Made by a program: the position numbers and the translations under genes. From Zygosaccharomyces rouxii (Eukaryota > Ascomycota > Saccharomycetes > Saccharomycetales > Saccharomycetaceae), in contig NC_012995.1 of the NCBI RefSeq assembly GCF_000026365.1, forward strand, positions 126,501 to 190,500: a stretch of 64,000 nucleotides of DNA. Direction: 5' to 3'. Shown in pieces: positions 37,493 through 46,215 of this stretch. How positions within the stretch are numbered: position 1 is the stretch's first letter; each line of letters opens with the position of its first letter. A model generated the notes under the pieces. That model had not been told where the DNA came from. It made no database searches and saw nothing but the letters and a program-made list of their open reading frames with translations.

Positions 37493-37834
37493 ATGCGCCT
37501 TAATAAAGTCGATGCCGCTAGGGATAAAAGTAAGAGTTTCAGGCCAGTTTATCCATACTCACATAATGAAGAACGGATATCTCTTGGTGATCAAAGTGGA
37601 AGCAGTGGTAATAACAATGATGAGAATTACATGAATCATAATGAGAAAATCAGTCAGTGGATTGAAAGTTTACCAATTTTTGAAACTAGTAATTATGAAT
37701 TGAAATCTTATTGTTACTATAGCGATTTTGCACCAAACTGGGAGGAAGTTAAATTGGAAGACCAATTGAGGGAAGAAATGTCTGCACCTATGTCCGATGA
37801 GATATTGCATTTATCATCTAATAAAACCCGGTAG
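37493..37834 (+). CDS. Hypothetical protein, uncertain start
   Basis: A 113-residue frame from the ATG at 37493. The open frame actually begins at 37382 (after a TAA) without an ATG, and its upstream part (for example VADPIYPNYQVTLPPSV) looks protein-like, so a spliced or broken 5' end is possible: TACTTAC at 37419-37425 and CAG ending at 37442 would make a weak branch/acceptor. The middle is Asn/Ser-rich and polar; a distinctive piece is KISQWIESLPIFE. No function recognised. It overlaps, on the opposite strand, the start of the fragment at 37101-37428 only through the open extension. Confidence 0.4.
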   Translation: MRLNKVDAARDKSKSFRPVYPYSHNEERISLGDQSGSSGNNNDENYMNHNEKISQWIESLPIFETSNYELKSYCYYSDFAPNWEEVKLEDQLREEMSAPMSDEILHLSSNKTR

Positions 37835-38079
37835 TGCAGGGAGTAAAGTTTATCATAATAGAATGAATTACCAGATCGAAAAGAGGGCAACGAAAATATC
37901 ATAGAATCATAACGGTTGTATCAGCTGACAATTCGTTTATTGTATTCTTTTGATGGTCATTGGCATGTATTCTCTTCTGTATACACATCGGTAACTGGCT
38001 GCGGTGACTTAACCATCTAATAGAGCCGTTAAACCAACAGCAACTAGGCGTGGTAAGCTGCCTTCAACATTCAATTGTT

Positions 38080-38910
38080 AAAGTTCCCGCTTCACGGAAT
38101 AAGAACCACTTTCTACTAGAGGGTCTATTTGCCTTGTCTTTCCGGCACCTTCTCTGGCCCCGTTATTTGAAGCTTCCACAAATGATTGAAGAGCATCTAT
38201 TAAAGTTTTAAAAGTAGACCTTGTTCTAGCGTACTGGTAAAGGAATTCCAACGCAAACTAGGAAGCTGATCTGAAAGTATCCACTGTTAGTTGCTTATCA
38301 TCAGAGTCTTTAACTCTTTTGGCTAGCGCAGACAAATATATGGAATAGAGCCCACCACTCTTTGGATCATTGAACTAATAGACGATATCTTCAATACCAA
38401 GATCGGGATCCTCAAGATGTAACGAACACTTAGGAAATGGTTCCTCTATGGTTTTACCGCGGGTAAGAAGTGTGTTCCCACAATCAACATTACCAGCAAT
38501 TATAAATATCAAGTGACGTTGGGTTCAACCTCCTTAATACTTGCAATTCCTGATAAAAAGGATCTTGCTAAAACTATCATAATCTGTGTTAACATCAGAA
38601 TTCGTTTCATTTCTCAGAGTCTTCGGTGAAAGAGCAGTGGGCAACATCCCGTCGGATAAAGCTTCCCAATCAGAAGCTCTATAACACATTTAATCCTAGC
38701 CACTAGCAGTCTTTGCATAAGCAGAGAATTTAATAAATAGTAACATTCAATAGAATAATACCAAATCCCGCTCCATTTAAAGCGGTGACAAACACACTGG
38801 TCATATTTCTCTTCGGGATAGTACTATAATTCTGTAGCACACCACATTTCAAGATAAGACATGACCTCCATACCATTGATCATTAGAATCGCATCATCGA
38901 ATGGTTTAGG
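38080..38910 (-). pseudogene. Decayed dihydroxyacetone kinase (DAK1/DAK2-like)
   Basis: Translating the minus strand in shifting frames gives pieces of the C-terminal half of dihydroxyacetone kinase, in the right order: DDAILMING (about 38880), TALNGAGFGIILLNVT (about 38740-38790, compare NGNGFSITLLNAT of Dak1), GNVDCGNTLLTRGKTIEE (about 38440-38500, compare GDGDCGYTLV), [15 protein letters not shown] (about 38318-38365), FALEFLYQYARTRS and LIDALQSFVEAS (about 38169-38270). Several stops and at least three frame changes interrupt it, and the N-terminal kinase half is not found. The gene once detoxified dihydroxyacetone using ATP. The alignment is made from memory of the yeast protein. Confidence 0.85.
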
Positions 38911-41066
38911 TCAGTGTCACTTTAGGTGGATTACCGGAATTTGATGAGAATGCACCTCTATAGGCATGTTTAGTAACGGTTGAACCAGGTTAATTCTAGC
39001 TGATCGCAACAAAGAAGGAGGTCAAAACTGCCACCAGATTTAAGTTGTTCAAAGGATGACCTTAGGTGATTTCTTTGTGTTTTCTTGTTATTTAGTTCTT
39101 CTGAACAAACATCATTCGGATGCTTATATGTCCTTCTTTTTGAAAAAGGAACCCTCAGTACATAAGAGTACATTGCTATGGTTTCTCTAGACTGCTGGTT
39201 CTCTGTCTTCTATCCTTCTCTCTACGATCAGGATGAGGAATAGCAGCGTCGAAGAAGATACCTTTGATACGCAGGACAACTGTCTGCTTTTCTATTTATG
39301 TTCCCAATATTTTTAGGTTCAACAGGTCAAGTGAAATGCAATCATATCCATCGTTTGAGAACTTGATTTGTAATTCAATCGACCTAACGTTCTATGAAGG
39401 ACCTGGTATGAAGAAAGCTCTACTGCGTTCTCAGTTGGCTCTCGCTTCTCAATGCGAATTAGTTACATGCATCTGTAACGAAATAAGCGAATGTGATCCT
39501 ATGAAGAGGGCTTCCGGTAACAAGTTAATATATTGGAAAGGTTTGAAATTCTCTTCGTTTTTCTAATTTCAATTTAGTCTTTAGAGCAATGTCTCTAACT
39601 TGAAAGATCCATCGTGGGTGTAAGTAATGCTTTCATCGGGGGACAGACTGATAAGTCTTGTAGTGATATTATCAAAAGTTGGAAGAAACACTAAATTTCA
39701 TCTCAGCTCCAAAGGTTCTTATTTGGTGTTCTGTTGGAGCGGTTTCTCCTCCTTAAACTTGCCCAGAGAAGGTAATCGATTTATTTGAAGACTAGCGCCG
39801 CTTCACATATAAGGTGCCTTCATTATCAGTATTATCGTTGTTTATAATAGTAAGACCTTACTGAATGCCTTCTCTTTTAGTAAATCCAATCCGGATTCTT
39901 CGCCGTTCGTGGTTGATAATCAATATGTTAGGTATTAAAGTATTTCTCGAAATTATCAATGCGGCTGTGCTGATAACGCCTTATTCAATCACAAGGACAG
40001 AAATGTATGCAAGTTCGAGATATTTACGCTCAATAGCTTCCAGAGGAAATGCCTCTAGATTTTTCTCGAGGATGAACAGACTTCGTGTCCTATATGTGAG
40101 TATGTGTGTTCATGTTGCTTTTTCCTTTTTGACATATTTGAACAGCCCTGAGCTCACTTCTCAAGTTTCTAATTAGCTAGCTAATATTTCCACACGACCC
40201 CTAGACGCTTCTTCTGGGTCTGATTGGAAGTATAGTGTTTAGAAAACTTTCCAAAATAACGTATGACTATGTTTCCACCATTTTCTTTATGTAAAATTAT
40301 TAGGTCATAACCCAAGAAATGGCTTCATTCTTAATCTACTCCTCTGCATGGAAAACCTTGTTAGCAACCCAATTTAGTTAAGGATGATATGTGCAATAAT
40401 CCATTCAATTTAATAGCGAATTCTCAGTCAAACAATGGACTTCTTTTTCTCAATTTGGGTTAGAGAGTGTTATAGATACAAAGTTGTCGTTTAAGCATAG
40501 ACTTAGACCTCCTATAGTTATCACCCATCCTTTCGAATTCGCAGCTAGTCCCCTTTGTTTCATTATTAGTCGATTTACATGTTTTCACGTCTCAATCCGC
40601 AGGTTCTCCTGTATGTAACTCCGAAAATCGTAAATCACTTTACGTAGATACGCCGCATATTCCAAATGACAGTAAATAAATCATAGTAGTCAAGTTTAGC
40701 ATGAGTTATGTATACATGTAGAAGTAAAAACCTATAGTAGCTCAGAAATAGTTTATTACACTTGCATTTTAAGCATCTACTGTTCGAGCGCAAGTATGGA
40801 GTATCTACCGTTAAGAGTTCCCATGTAGGAGCGTTGCTGTAACGTAATAGTTATAGCCTTGATGGTTTCACCATTAAAGACGGATATCTATTTTATGATG
40901 CAGCTCCCGGCAGGTTATACTATATAATATCATCTGCCCTTTTTTTTGATTGTTGTCCATACCAAGGTTGTTGGTAGCTACAAGATCATTTTATGTTTTG
41001 TGATACCATCCATAGTTTCTGTAAAAAAATAAATACTAAAAATGTTTTGTTAACCAACACTACTTA
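38911..41066. other. Gene-poor stretch of 2.1 kb
   Basis: No intact recognisable gene. The three frames of about 67-103 codons (38970-39173 minus; 39264-39566 and 39865-40176 plus) have ordinary or odd composition and no motif I recognise. The piece within the second, TFYEGPGMKKALLRSQLALA, looks protein-like. Decayed genes are likely given the dead DAK next door; a point centromere was looked for and not found. Confidence 0.5.
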
Positions 41067-41573
41067 TTAATTACGAGTAATATTGCTGCAAGCAAATCTG
41101 GTATTGTTGGCATAGTGAATAACAATAGAGCGGTTACCAATAAAAGCAGGATCACTCATGTTCAAAGAAAGGTAGGGATCGACGTAAGAGGTGTCGAAAG
41201 GACTACTGGTAATCTTACCGTGCTTCCCTGACAAATCACCAACTTCTTTATACGCAGGTTTCGTCGCATTTAGACTCCCATTGTATGGGTTCAAGTGTCC
41301 CAAAGTAGCATCACAGCTACCATTAGAAGGAACTGGTTTCTCATGAACGTGGTAAAGGAATGGTCCACCTTCTTTAGGTAAATCGTGCAACTTCACATTG
41401 ACTTTAACTTCACCCTCTGGTGTAGATTTAAACTTAATAAAACCTTTAACTTTCTTATCAAACTTAGCCACATACTTCGCTTTCTTTGGGGAGTCCTCAA
41501 CTTCTGGAGCAGCAGCGGCAAAGACACATAGGGCAAAGCCCAATAAATAAATGAGTGTTGAGGTTAGACGCAT
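41067..41573 (-). CDS. Secreted copper-only superoxide dismutase-like protein
   Basis: A 168-residue secreted protein of the Cu/Zn SOD fold, like the extracellular SOD4/SOD5 group of Candida. It removes superoxide outside the cell using copper. Seen: a signal peptide (residues 1-21, AAAA end), copper-ligand His75, His77 (YHVHEKP), His93 (LGHLNPY) and His153 (SIVIHYANNT), Glu110 and Asp113 in KEVGDLSGKHGK, and a probable disulfide Cys87-Cys162. The zinc-binding subloop of ordinary SOD1 is not evident. There are seven N-glycosylation sequons (Asn84, 98, 102, 138, 147, 156, 164). No C-terminal hydrophobic GPI tail is present, so it is probably free or wall-trapped. I know of no counterpart in S. 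cerevisiae. Confidence 0.88.
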   Translation of the reverse strand: MRLTSTLIYLLGFALCVFAAAAPEVEDSPKKAKYVAKFDKKVKGFIKFKSTPEGEVKVNVKLHDLPKEGGPFLYHVHEKPVPSNGSCDATLGHLNPYNGSLNATKPAYKEVGDLSGKHGKITSSPFDTSYVDPYLSLNMSDPAFIGNRSIVIHYANNTRFACSNITRN

Positions 41574-42544
41574 TTTTTCCTTGTTTGCTTGTTGCTGGTA
41601 TGGTATTATGATATTTATTTATGAGCAAGAAAAGAGTGAGAATCTCAGTTTAATGATGGGCCTTTTATACAAATGCTTCTGTGAGAGGAGGTAAGGGAAA
41701 AAGGTCATACCAACCTTCTTTCTCTCAATTTACAATATTCTTGTTTATATTATTAATACACTTCTTCCTGTAGTTTTCTAATGTGTATTCTCTTCTAGTA
41801 GCCTTGGCACGAACTTCGCGGTTAGCTCTACCCCGAGATGATTTACACCACAGCCATGGAGATTTTCACCGACTCTTCTAAGTAACCAGAAATCAGCTTA
41901 TTCCTATTTTTGTAGAGAGTGAATAATATCAATTGGGTATGTTGGTCTTACTGGGTTGTTTAATGAAAACCTAGGAGAAATTCTTGATTATTAGCCGCGT
42001 TCGAGTTGCGTTGAAGTTATCTGAGGAATGCAGAAAGAACATCATACCACTAAATTGGAGACTGAGCCTTTTCGCTGGATGCCAAGCCTTTTTCTATATG
42101 CCAAGCCTCTTCGGTGAATACCTTAACAGCACCCGTAAATCTTTTCTTGGCAATTTTATTGTCCGACTCATGATTACGCTCCAGAATCAAAATAAACAAA
42201 AAACAAACAAACAAAGAATATACACGCCAGAGACAAACAGCATTTCCCCGTGTTGAAATATCATTAAAAAAAACAAACAATGCCAGGTGCTGTTTTTGAC
42301 AGTATGAATTCCTAAGAGGTTGTATTAGAAATGTTTTTACTTCCGATGAGTCACTGTGTAAGACCTGAGGATTGGGAGAGTGATTTCCAAGGTACTCATA
42401 AACAATGATTTTTCTTCTTTTAAACATATACACTCGTACCTATCATACAATCAACATATTTGTTGGAACCAAAGCCAACTCTTTCATAAATATCTATCCA
42501 TTACATTATCTCGAATTTGCTCCAAGTGGACTGTCGTAAGTATC
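41574..42544. other. Intergenic, SOD promoter / DHA1 transporter 3' flank
   Basis: A 971-base spacer. It has a short direct repeat ATGCCAAGCCT near 42077 and 42098 and an AAACAAAC-rich stretch near 42190-42285. Open frames of 80-127 codons here look random. No gene seen. Confidence 0.5.
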
Positions 42545-44350
42545 TTAATGAACATTTGTCATTGCCCTACTGTTCACAGCGTGGGCATCTTCAATATGTG
42601 CATTATCATGATCATCATCATTAGTTAGACGAGATTGTGAAGATTTCGATGGTTCACCATCATCGAATAGACCGCCATCATCCTTATAATCTTTATCAGC
42701 AAAACCAATATTACTGTTGGAATCATCACTTTCATCACTGGAAACCATATGATCTTCGTAGACAATAGCACGTTTAGATTTACCACGAATACTTGGACCA
42801 AATTTGAATAAAATGAAAGGTAATAAACTCAAACCTGTACCAACCAAAGAACATAACAAACCAGCCCATTCACTATGCATACCTCTAAACATTTGAGCTG
42901 CAAACAATGGGGCTACTGCACCTAATTCATTACGCAAATAACTTTGGCCTGCAATAGCTGAAGACGCACTTGGACCATAACAATCAGATGTATAGGAGTA
43001 GCATGATTCAAAGATAAAGAAAATACCAAATGCAATGCAAACTAAACCAATGTTGGGACCAATCCAGTGAAGCCAATGGTATTGCGTAAACGAATAGATA
43101 AATAGACCAATTGGCAAAAAGATACCACCTGCCATAGCACCATAAAGACGATGTTCTGGAGCGATTGCACCTGTTGCTTTAGATCTGATTTTATCATACT
43201 TCCTAATCTGTAAGAAGTTTAAGAAAAATCCCAAAGTAACACCAATACACAACGAAATGTACGGTAAACCTGCAATACCTTCAGACCAGTGCTTCTGTTC
43301 GGAGAACGTAATAGTAATGACGGACAAGAAAAGGAAAGTAATGAACCAAGTAAATGCAATCCACATACCAAAGAAAAATACAACAGGTTCGGATAATAAC
43401 ATGCCAATAGCTTTAACAGATGAATTGTAAAGAGCATCTTTCAACTCTGGTGCCTCTAATTCTTCTTTAGCTACCCATCTTTCATCGCCAGTATCTTTAC
43501 GTAATATTTTAGCCCTCTGTTGTAAGAAAACACCACCACGAGTTTCTTTAAAGAAAAGAACCACAATAATTAACAATGGAATATTTGCCAAACCTTGAAT
43601 ACCTTCTACCCAACGCCAGCCAATTGCTTGATCAGCAAAACCTGCATAAATTGGTGCCGCCATCGTACCAAAAATAGCAATATGAGAGAAAAGTGCCATT
43701 GGAATAGCTCTTTCCTCAGGGATAAACATGTCGTCAAAGGTACCACCAACTAAAATGGTACCAATACTACCACAACCACCCTGGAGGGTACGTAGAACTA
43801 AAATGGTCGCCATGTTTCTACCTAGTGCTAATCCAATGAAAGTAAGACAAAATCCAATAAAACCAGCAGTGTAAACCACTTTTCTACCGACTAATTCACA
43901 GAATGGTGCCAAGAAAAGTGGAAGAACACCCGAAGTCTGGTTAAATACGAAAAGGCCTAATTGACCAATCTCTGTAGATCTGTGTAAATCCTTACACATA
44001 CCGGAGATAGTAGAGTTGTAAACCGTATTACCCAAACCAATCATTAATGTCATTAAATTTAAAACCCAAGTGTAGAACCACTTACGTTTAGAACTCCAAT
44101 TAAATGGATTTTCCTTATCACCAGGCGCATACGTCAACATAACCCATTCTTTACCGTCTTTTTCTATAGATTCCGTGTACGTTAGCGGCACGTCGCATTC
44201 AACTTTGATTAATGGACGCTCGAGTGCTTCCGGTGAGGATTCATCCATCTGGTAGTCTTCTAAATACTTACCACCACATACTCTACCTAACCTCCTTTGT
44301 GGTGGAGCTTTACTCCAGTCTGTATCAGCTGCACTATCTATCTTAGCCAT
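42545..44350 (-). CDS. MFS drug/polyamine:H+ antiporter, DHA1 family
   Basis: A 601-residue 12-span major facilitator of the DHA1 family (Tpo/Flr1/Yhk8 relatives), likely a plasma-membrane proton antiporter that exports drugs, polyamines or organic compounds. Seen: a ~95-residue cytosolic N-terminus, the family's ENPFNWSSKRKW entry to span 1, APFCELVGRKVVY (motif A) between spans 2 and 3, LRTLQGGCGSIG in span 4 (motif B/D), and the DHA1 SYTSDCYGPSASSAIAG region in span 10. The C-terminal ~90 residues are acidic, Ser/Asp-rich. The substrate cannot be told. Its promoter holds the ACGGAAA cluster. Confidence 0.9.
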   Translation of the reverse strand: MAKIDSAADTDWSKAPPQRRLGRVCGGKYLEDYQMDESSPEALERPLIKVECDVPLTYTESIEKDGKEWVMLTYAPGDKENPFNWSSKRKWFYTWVLNLMTLMIGLGNTVYNSTISGMCKDLHRSTEIGQLGLFVFNQTSGVLPLFLAPFCELVGRKVVYTAGFIGFCLTFIGLALGRNMATILVLRTLQGGCGSIGTILVGGTFDDMFIPEERAIPMALFSHIAIFGTMAAPIYAGFADQAIGWRWVEGIQGLANIPLLIIVVLFFKETRGGVFLQQRAKILRKDTGDERWVAKEELEAPELKDALYNSSVKAIGMLLSEPVVFFFGMWIAFTWFITFLFLSVITITFSEQKHWSEGIAGLPYISLCIGVTLGFFLNFLQIRKYDKIRSKATGAIAPEHRLYGAMAGGIFLPIGLFIYSFTQYHWLHWIGPNIGLVCIAFGIFFIFESCYSYTSDCYGPSASSAIAGQSYLRNELGAVAPLFAAQMFRGMHSEWAGLLCSLVGTGLSLLPFILFKFGPSIRGKSKRAIVYEDHMVSSDESDDSNSNIGFADKDYKDDGGLFDDGEPSKSSQSRLTNDDDHDNAHIEDAHAVNSRAMTNVH

Positions 44351-45371
44351 AATAGTGTTTTGTTCTCTATGGGTTGTACCGTGAAGAGTTCAATAGTCTA
44401 CGGAAAAACTATACGGAAAAAATAACACGGAAAGGAACAATTATGACACTAATGCTGATAATTGTTCCACCTTTATAGTATTTGGAGATCTTGCCAAACG
44501 ACTAAAGCAAAGGAAATCTTTACCAAATACAATTCCGCCGACGGAACAATTTTTAATGTCAGATTACCGCAACTACGGCTTGACTCTCCCAATTCTCCCC
44601 ACGGGGAAGTGCACATTTTATTACCTGGTCCCCCCTCCGCCAAAGTGCGGTGCACCAACTGCTACGCTATTTCTTACTTCAGATTTTTTTAATACAGCTC
44701 AAAAGTGTCTGCTGTGTTTTCACTCCACACTTTTTTCCGCAATTTTTCTCAAATTACCCCTCCACCTCCTGTTTACAGCAATCCCCTTCCCCCTCAGGAA
44801 AAAAAGCGTAGCACGGGGAAACGTTGTTCCGTAGAGACAAAACTTACTGAAAGATACGCACACGACGGAAAAACTAGAACACCGCATACGTGGACGGGTG
44901 CTGCTACGACAACGGAAAGGAGAAGAGGGAAGCAACTGTAAGAAGAAGGAAGCTGTTTTTTCCGAAAGTGTCACTCTGCCTATTGCTATTGTTGGGGGAG
45001 AAAGGGTTTTCTTCCTTTATTATTTTTTTTCGGCCCGGGTAAAAGTATAGTAAGCGCTCGTGTTTGCGATACTATCTAACGACGTCATAGGAAGATACGG
45101 TGGGGATGAACGAGTCAATTCAAACTGTTAACACCACTGGTAATATGGCTGTGTAAATTGCTTGCAGATACAAGGTAATGTTCTATATGTTGGACGCGAG
45201 ATTACTTTCAAACCCCTTTGCTTACCCCATCAACTATGCCGATAGAACCATTGTAGTCTGTACAAAAATTACAGAGAAGCATGCAAGCATGCAAGCATAC
45301 AACCGCTAACTACGTAACAAATTCGTGTCCCCTGCGCGAGAATATTATTCATTATTTCTTTAAAAGAAAAG
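44351..45371. promoter_or_regulatory. Long upstream region of the DHA1 transporter
   Basis: A 1021-base spacer with the ACGGAAA cluster at its proximal half. Distally it has a short tandem repeat, GCATGCAA twice plus GCATAC, at 45279-45300. The many overlapping open frames at 44460-44974 look random. Confidence 0.5.
44400..44918. promoter_or_regulatory. ACGGAAA cluster and TTCCG-N4-CGGAA inverted site
   Basis: ACGGAAA occurs at 44400-44406, 44413-44419, 44427-44433, 44865-44871 and 44912-44918 on the + strand. An inverted TTCCG/CGGAA pair with a four-base spacer is at 44533-44546, and TTCCGT at 44827-44832. CGG-core repeats suggest a Zn2Cys6 factor; its identity is unknown. Confidence 0.55.
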
Positions 45372-46211
45372 TTACTGATCCTGCCATAGGGGATCCCAAA
45401 CAGCAGATCTTGGTGGAGGCCGATTGGCTACCGTTCCTTGGAAAAAATGGTTTCTAACTAAATGATTGATTAAAAGTCCTTGACATGCTAAAAGAAGCGT
45501 TGTAGTAGAAATTTGATCACCAGGACTTTCACTGAGGATAATATGCGCAAGTTTCGAGTGTTTCACCATTAAATAATCACAATCCTCTCTAGTATAAAGA
45601 CCACTGACCGCATTTGAACCCAAAATTAGTAGTAATTTGTCAAAATTGCCATCTGGGGAGGCATATCGAAATTCGTCCCCATTTAGCATGCCCGAGTATT
45701 CGTTATGGTCTTCAATCAATTCGTGTTCAGAAACGTTTGTACCTTCAGAGTATCTAAATGTATAAGTCGTTTTCCCGCCTTTCTTTTTTCTAAAAATCCA
45801 ACAAAACGGTATCTTATAGAGTCCATAAGTTCCATCTGTTAAGATTGGTTTCTCATCGCCGACACCAGTTTCAAGCTTCTGTAATAAATATTTATTGATA
45901 ACGAAAGATGATTTCCCTATCATACGCTTGAATCTTGAAGTTTTGAGAAATTGGAATAAAGGTATACCGGCGTTCTGAAGATTTACCAGATACTGCTCGT
46001 GAAAATTCGTATGCCTATACTTATTTAAGGATTCTTCACTTAAAAAGAGCCGGGGCCCTCTTTCTCCGATAGAATGAACGATTGGCATTGTTCTCTTGCG
46101 TTGTGAATTGACATGATACGGAGGCGGTAGCTTTTGTGCTAATTCAGACTTGGAAACATCTGAATTGTAAACGTCGTTGTACGATGGTAGTGATAGCGGT
46201 TCTGATTCCAT
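45372..46211 (-). CDS. Unknown family, member A (279 aa)
   Basis: First of three neighbouring related genes. With the other two it shares the opening RTMPIV, an F-L-rich strand, IPLFQF, a KYLLQKLE-type strand, and a C-terminal LLINHLV helix. It is more divergent than B and C and lacks their Ser/Pro linker; it has a basic patch FRKKKGGKTT. No signal peptide or membrane span is seen. I do not recognise a named family; the pattern of short strands with conserved aromatic positions might be a tubby/LURP-like barrel, but that is a guess. The C-terminus is VWDPLWQDQ. Only about 125 bases separate its ATG from the stop of member B. Confidence 0.6.
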   Translation of the reverse strand: MESEPLSLPSYNDVYNSDVSKSELAQKLPPPYHVNSQRKRTMPIVHSIGERGPRLFLSEESLNKYRHTNFHEQYLVNLQNAGIPLFQFLKTSRFKRMIGKSSFVINKYLLQKLETGVGDEKPILTDGTYGLYKIPFCWIFRKKKGGKTTYTFRYSEGTNVSEHELIEDHNEYSGMLNGDEFRYASPDGNFDKLLLILGSNAVSGLYTREDCDYLMVKHSKLAHIILSESPGDQISTTTLLLACQGLLINHLVRNHFFQGTVANRPPPRSAVWDPLWQDQ

Positions 46212-46215
46212 TCCT

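Noticed and set aside
41270..41300. GGTTCAAGT resembles a tRNA B-box
   Set aside because: It lies within the SOD coding sequence and no cloverleaf can be formed.
42050..42433. 127-codon frame between SOD and transporter
   Set aside because: Random composition, no motif, overlaps other frames; likely chance.
44460..44974. Several overlapping 60-92 codon frames upstream of the DHA1 transporter
   Set aside because: All overlap each other on both strands and show no protein-like pattern.
44949..44975. TGTTTTTTCCGAAAG resembles centromere element CDEIII
   Set aside because: No AT-rich CDEII of about 80-160 bases beside it and no CDEI (RTCACRTG) at the right distance; it is part of the CGGAA-rich promoter.
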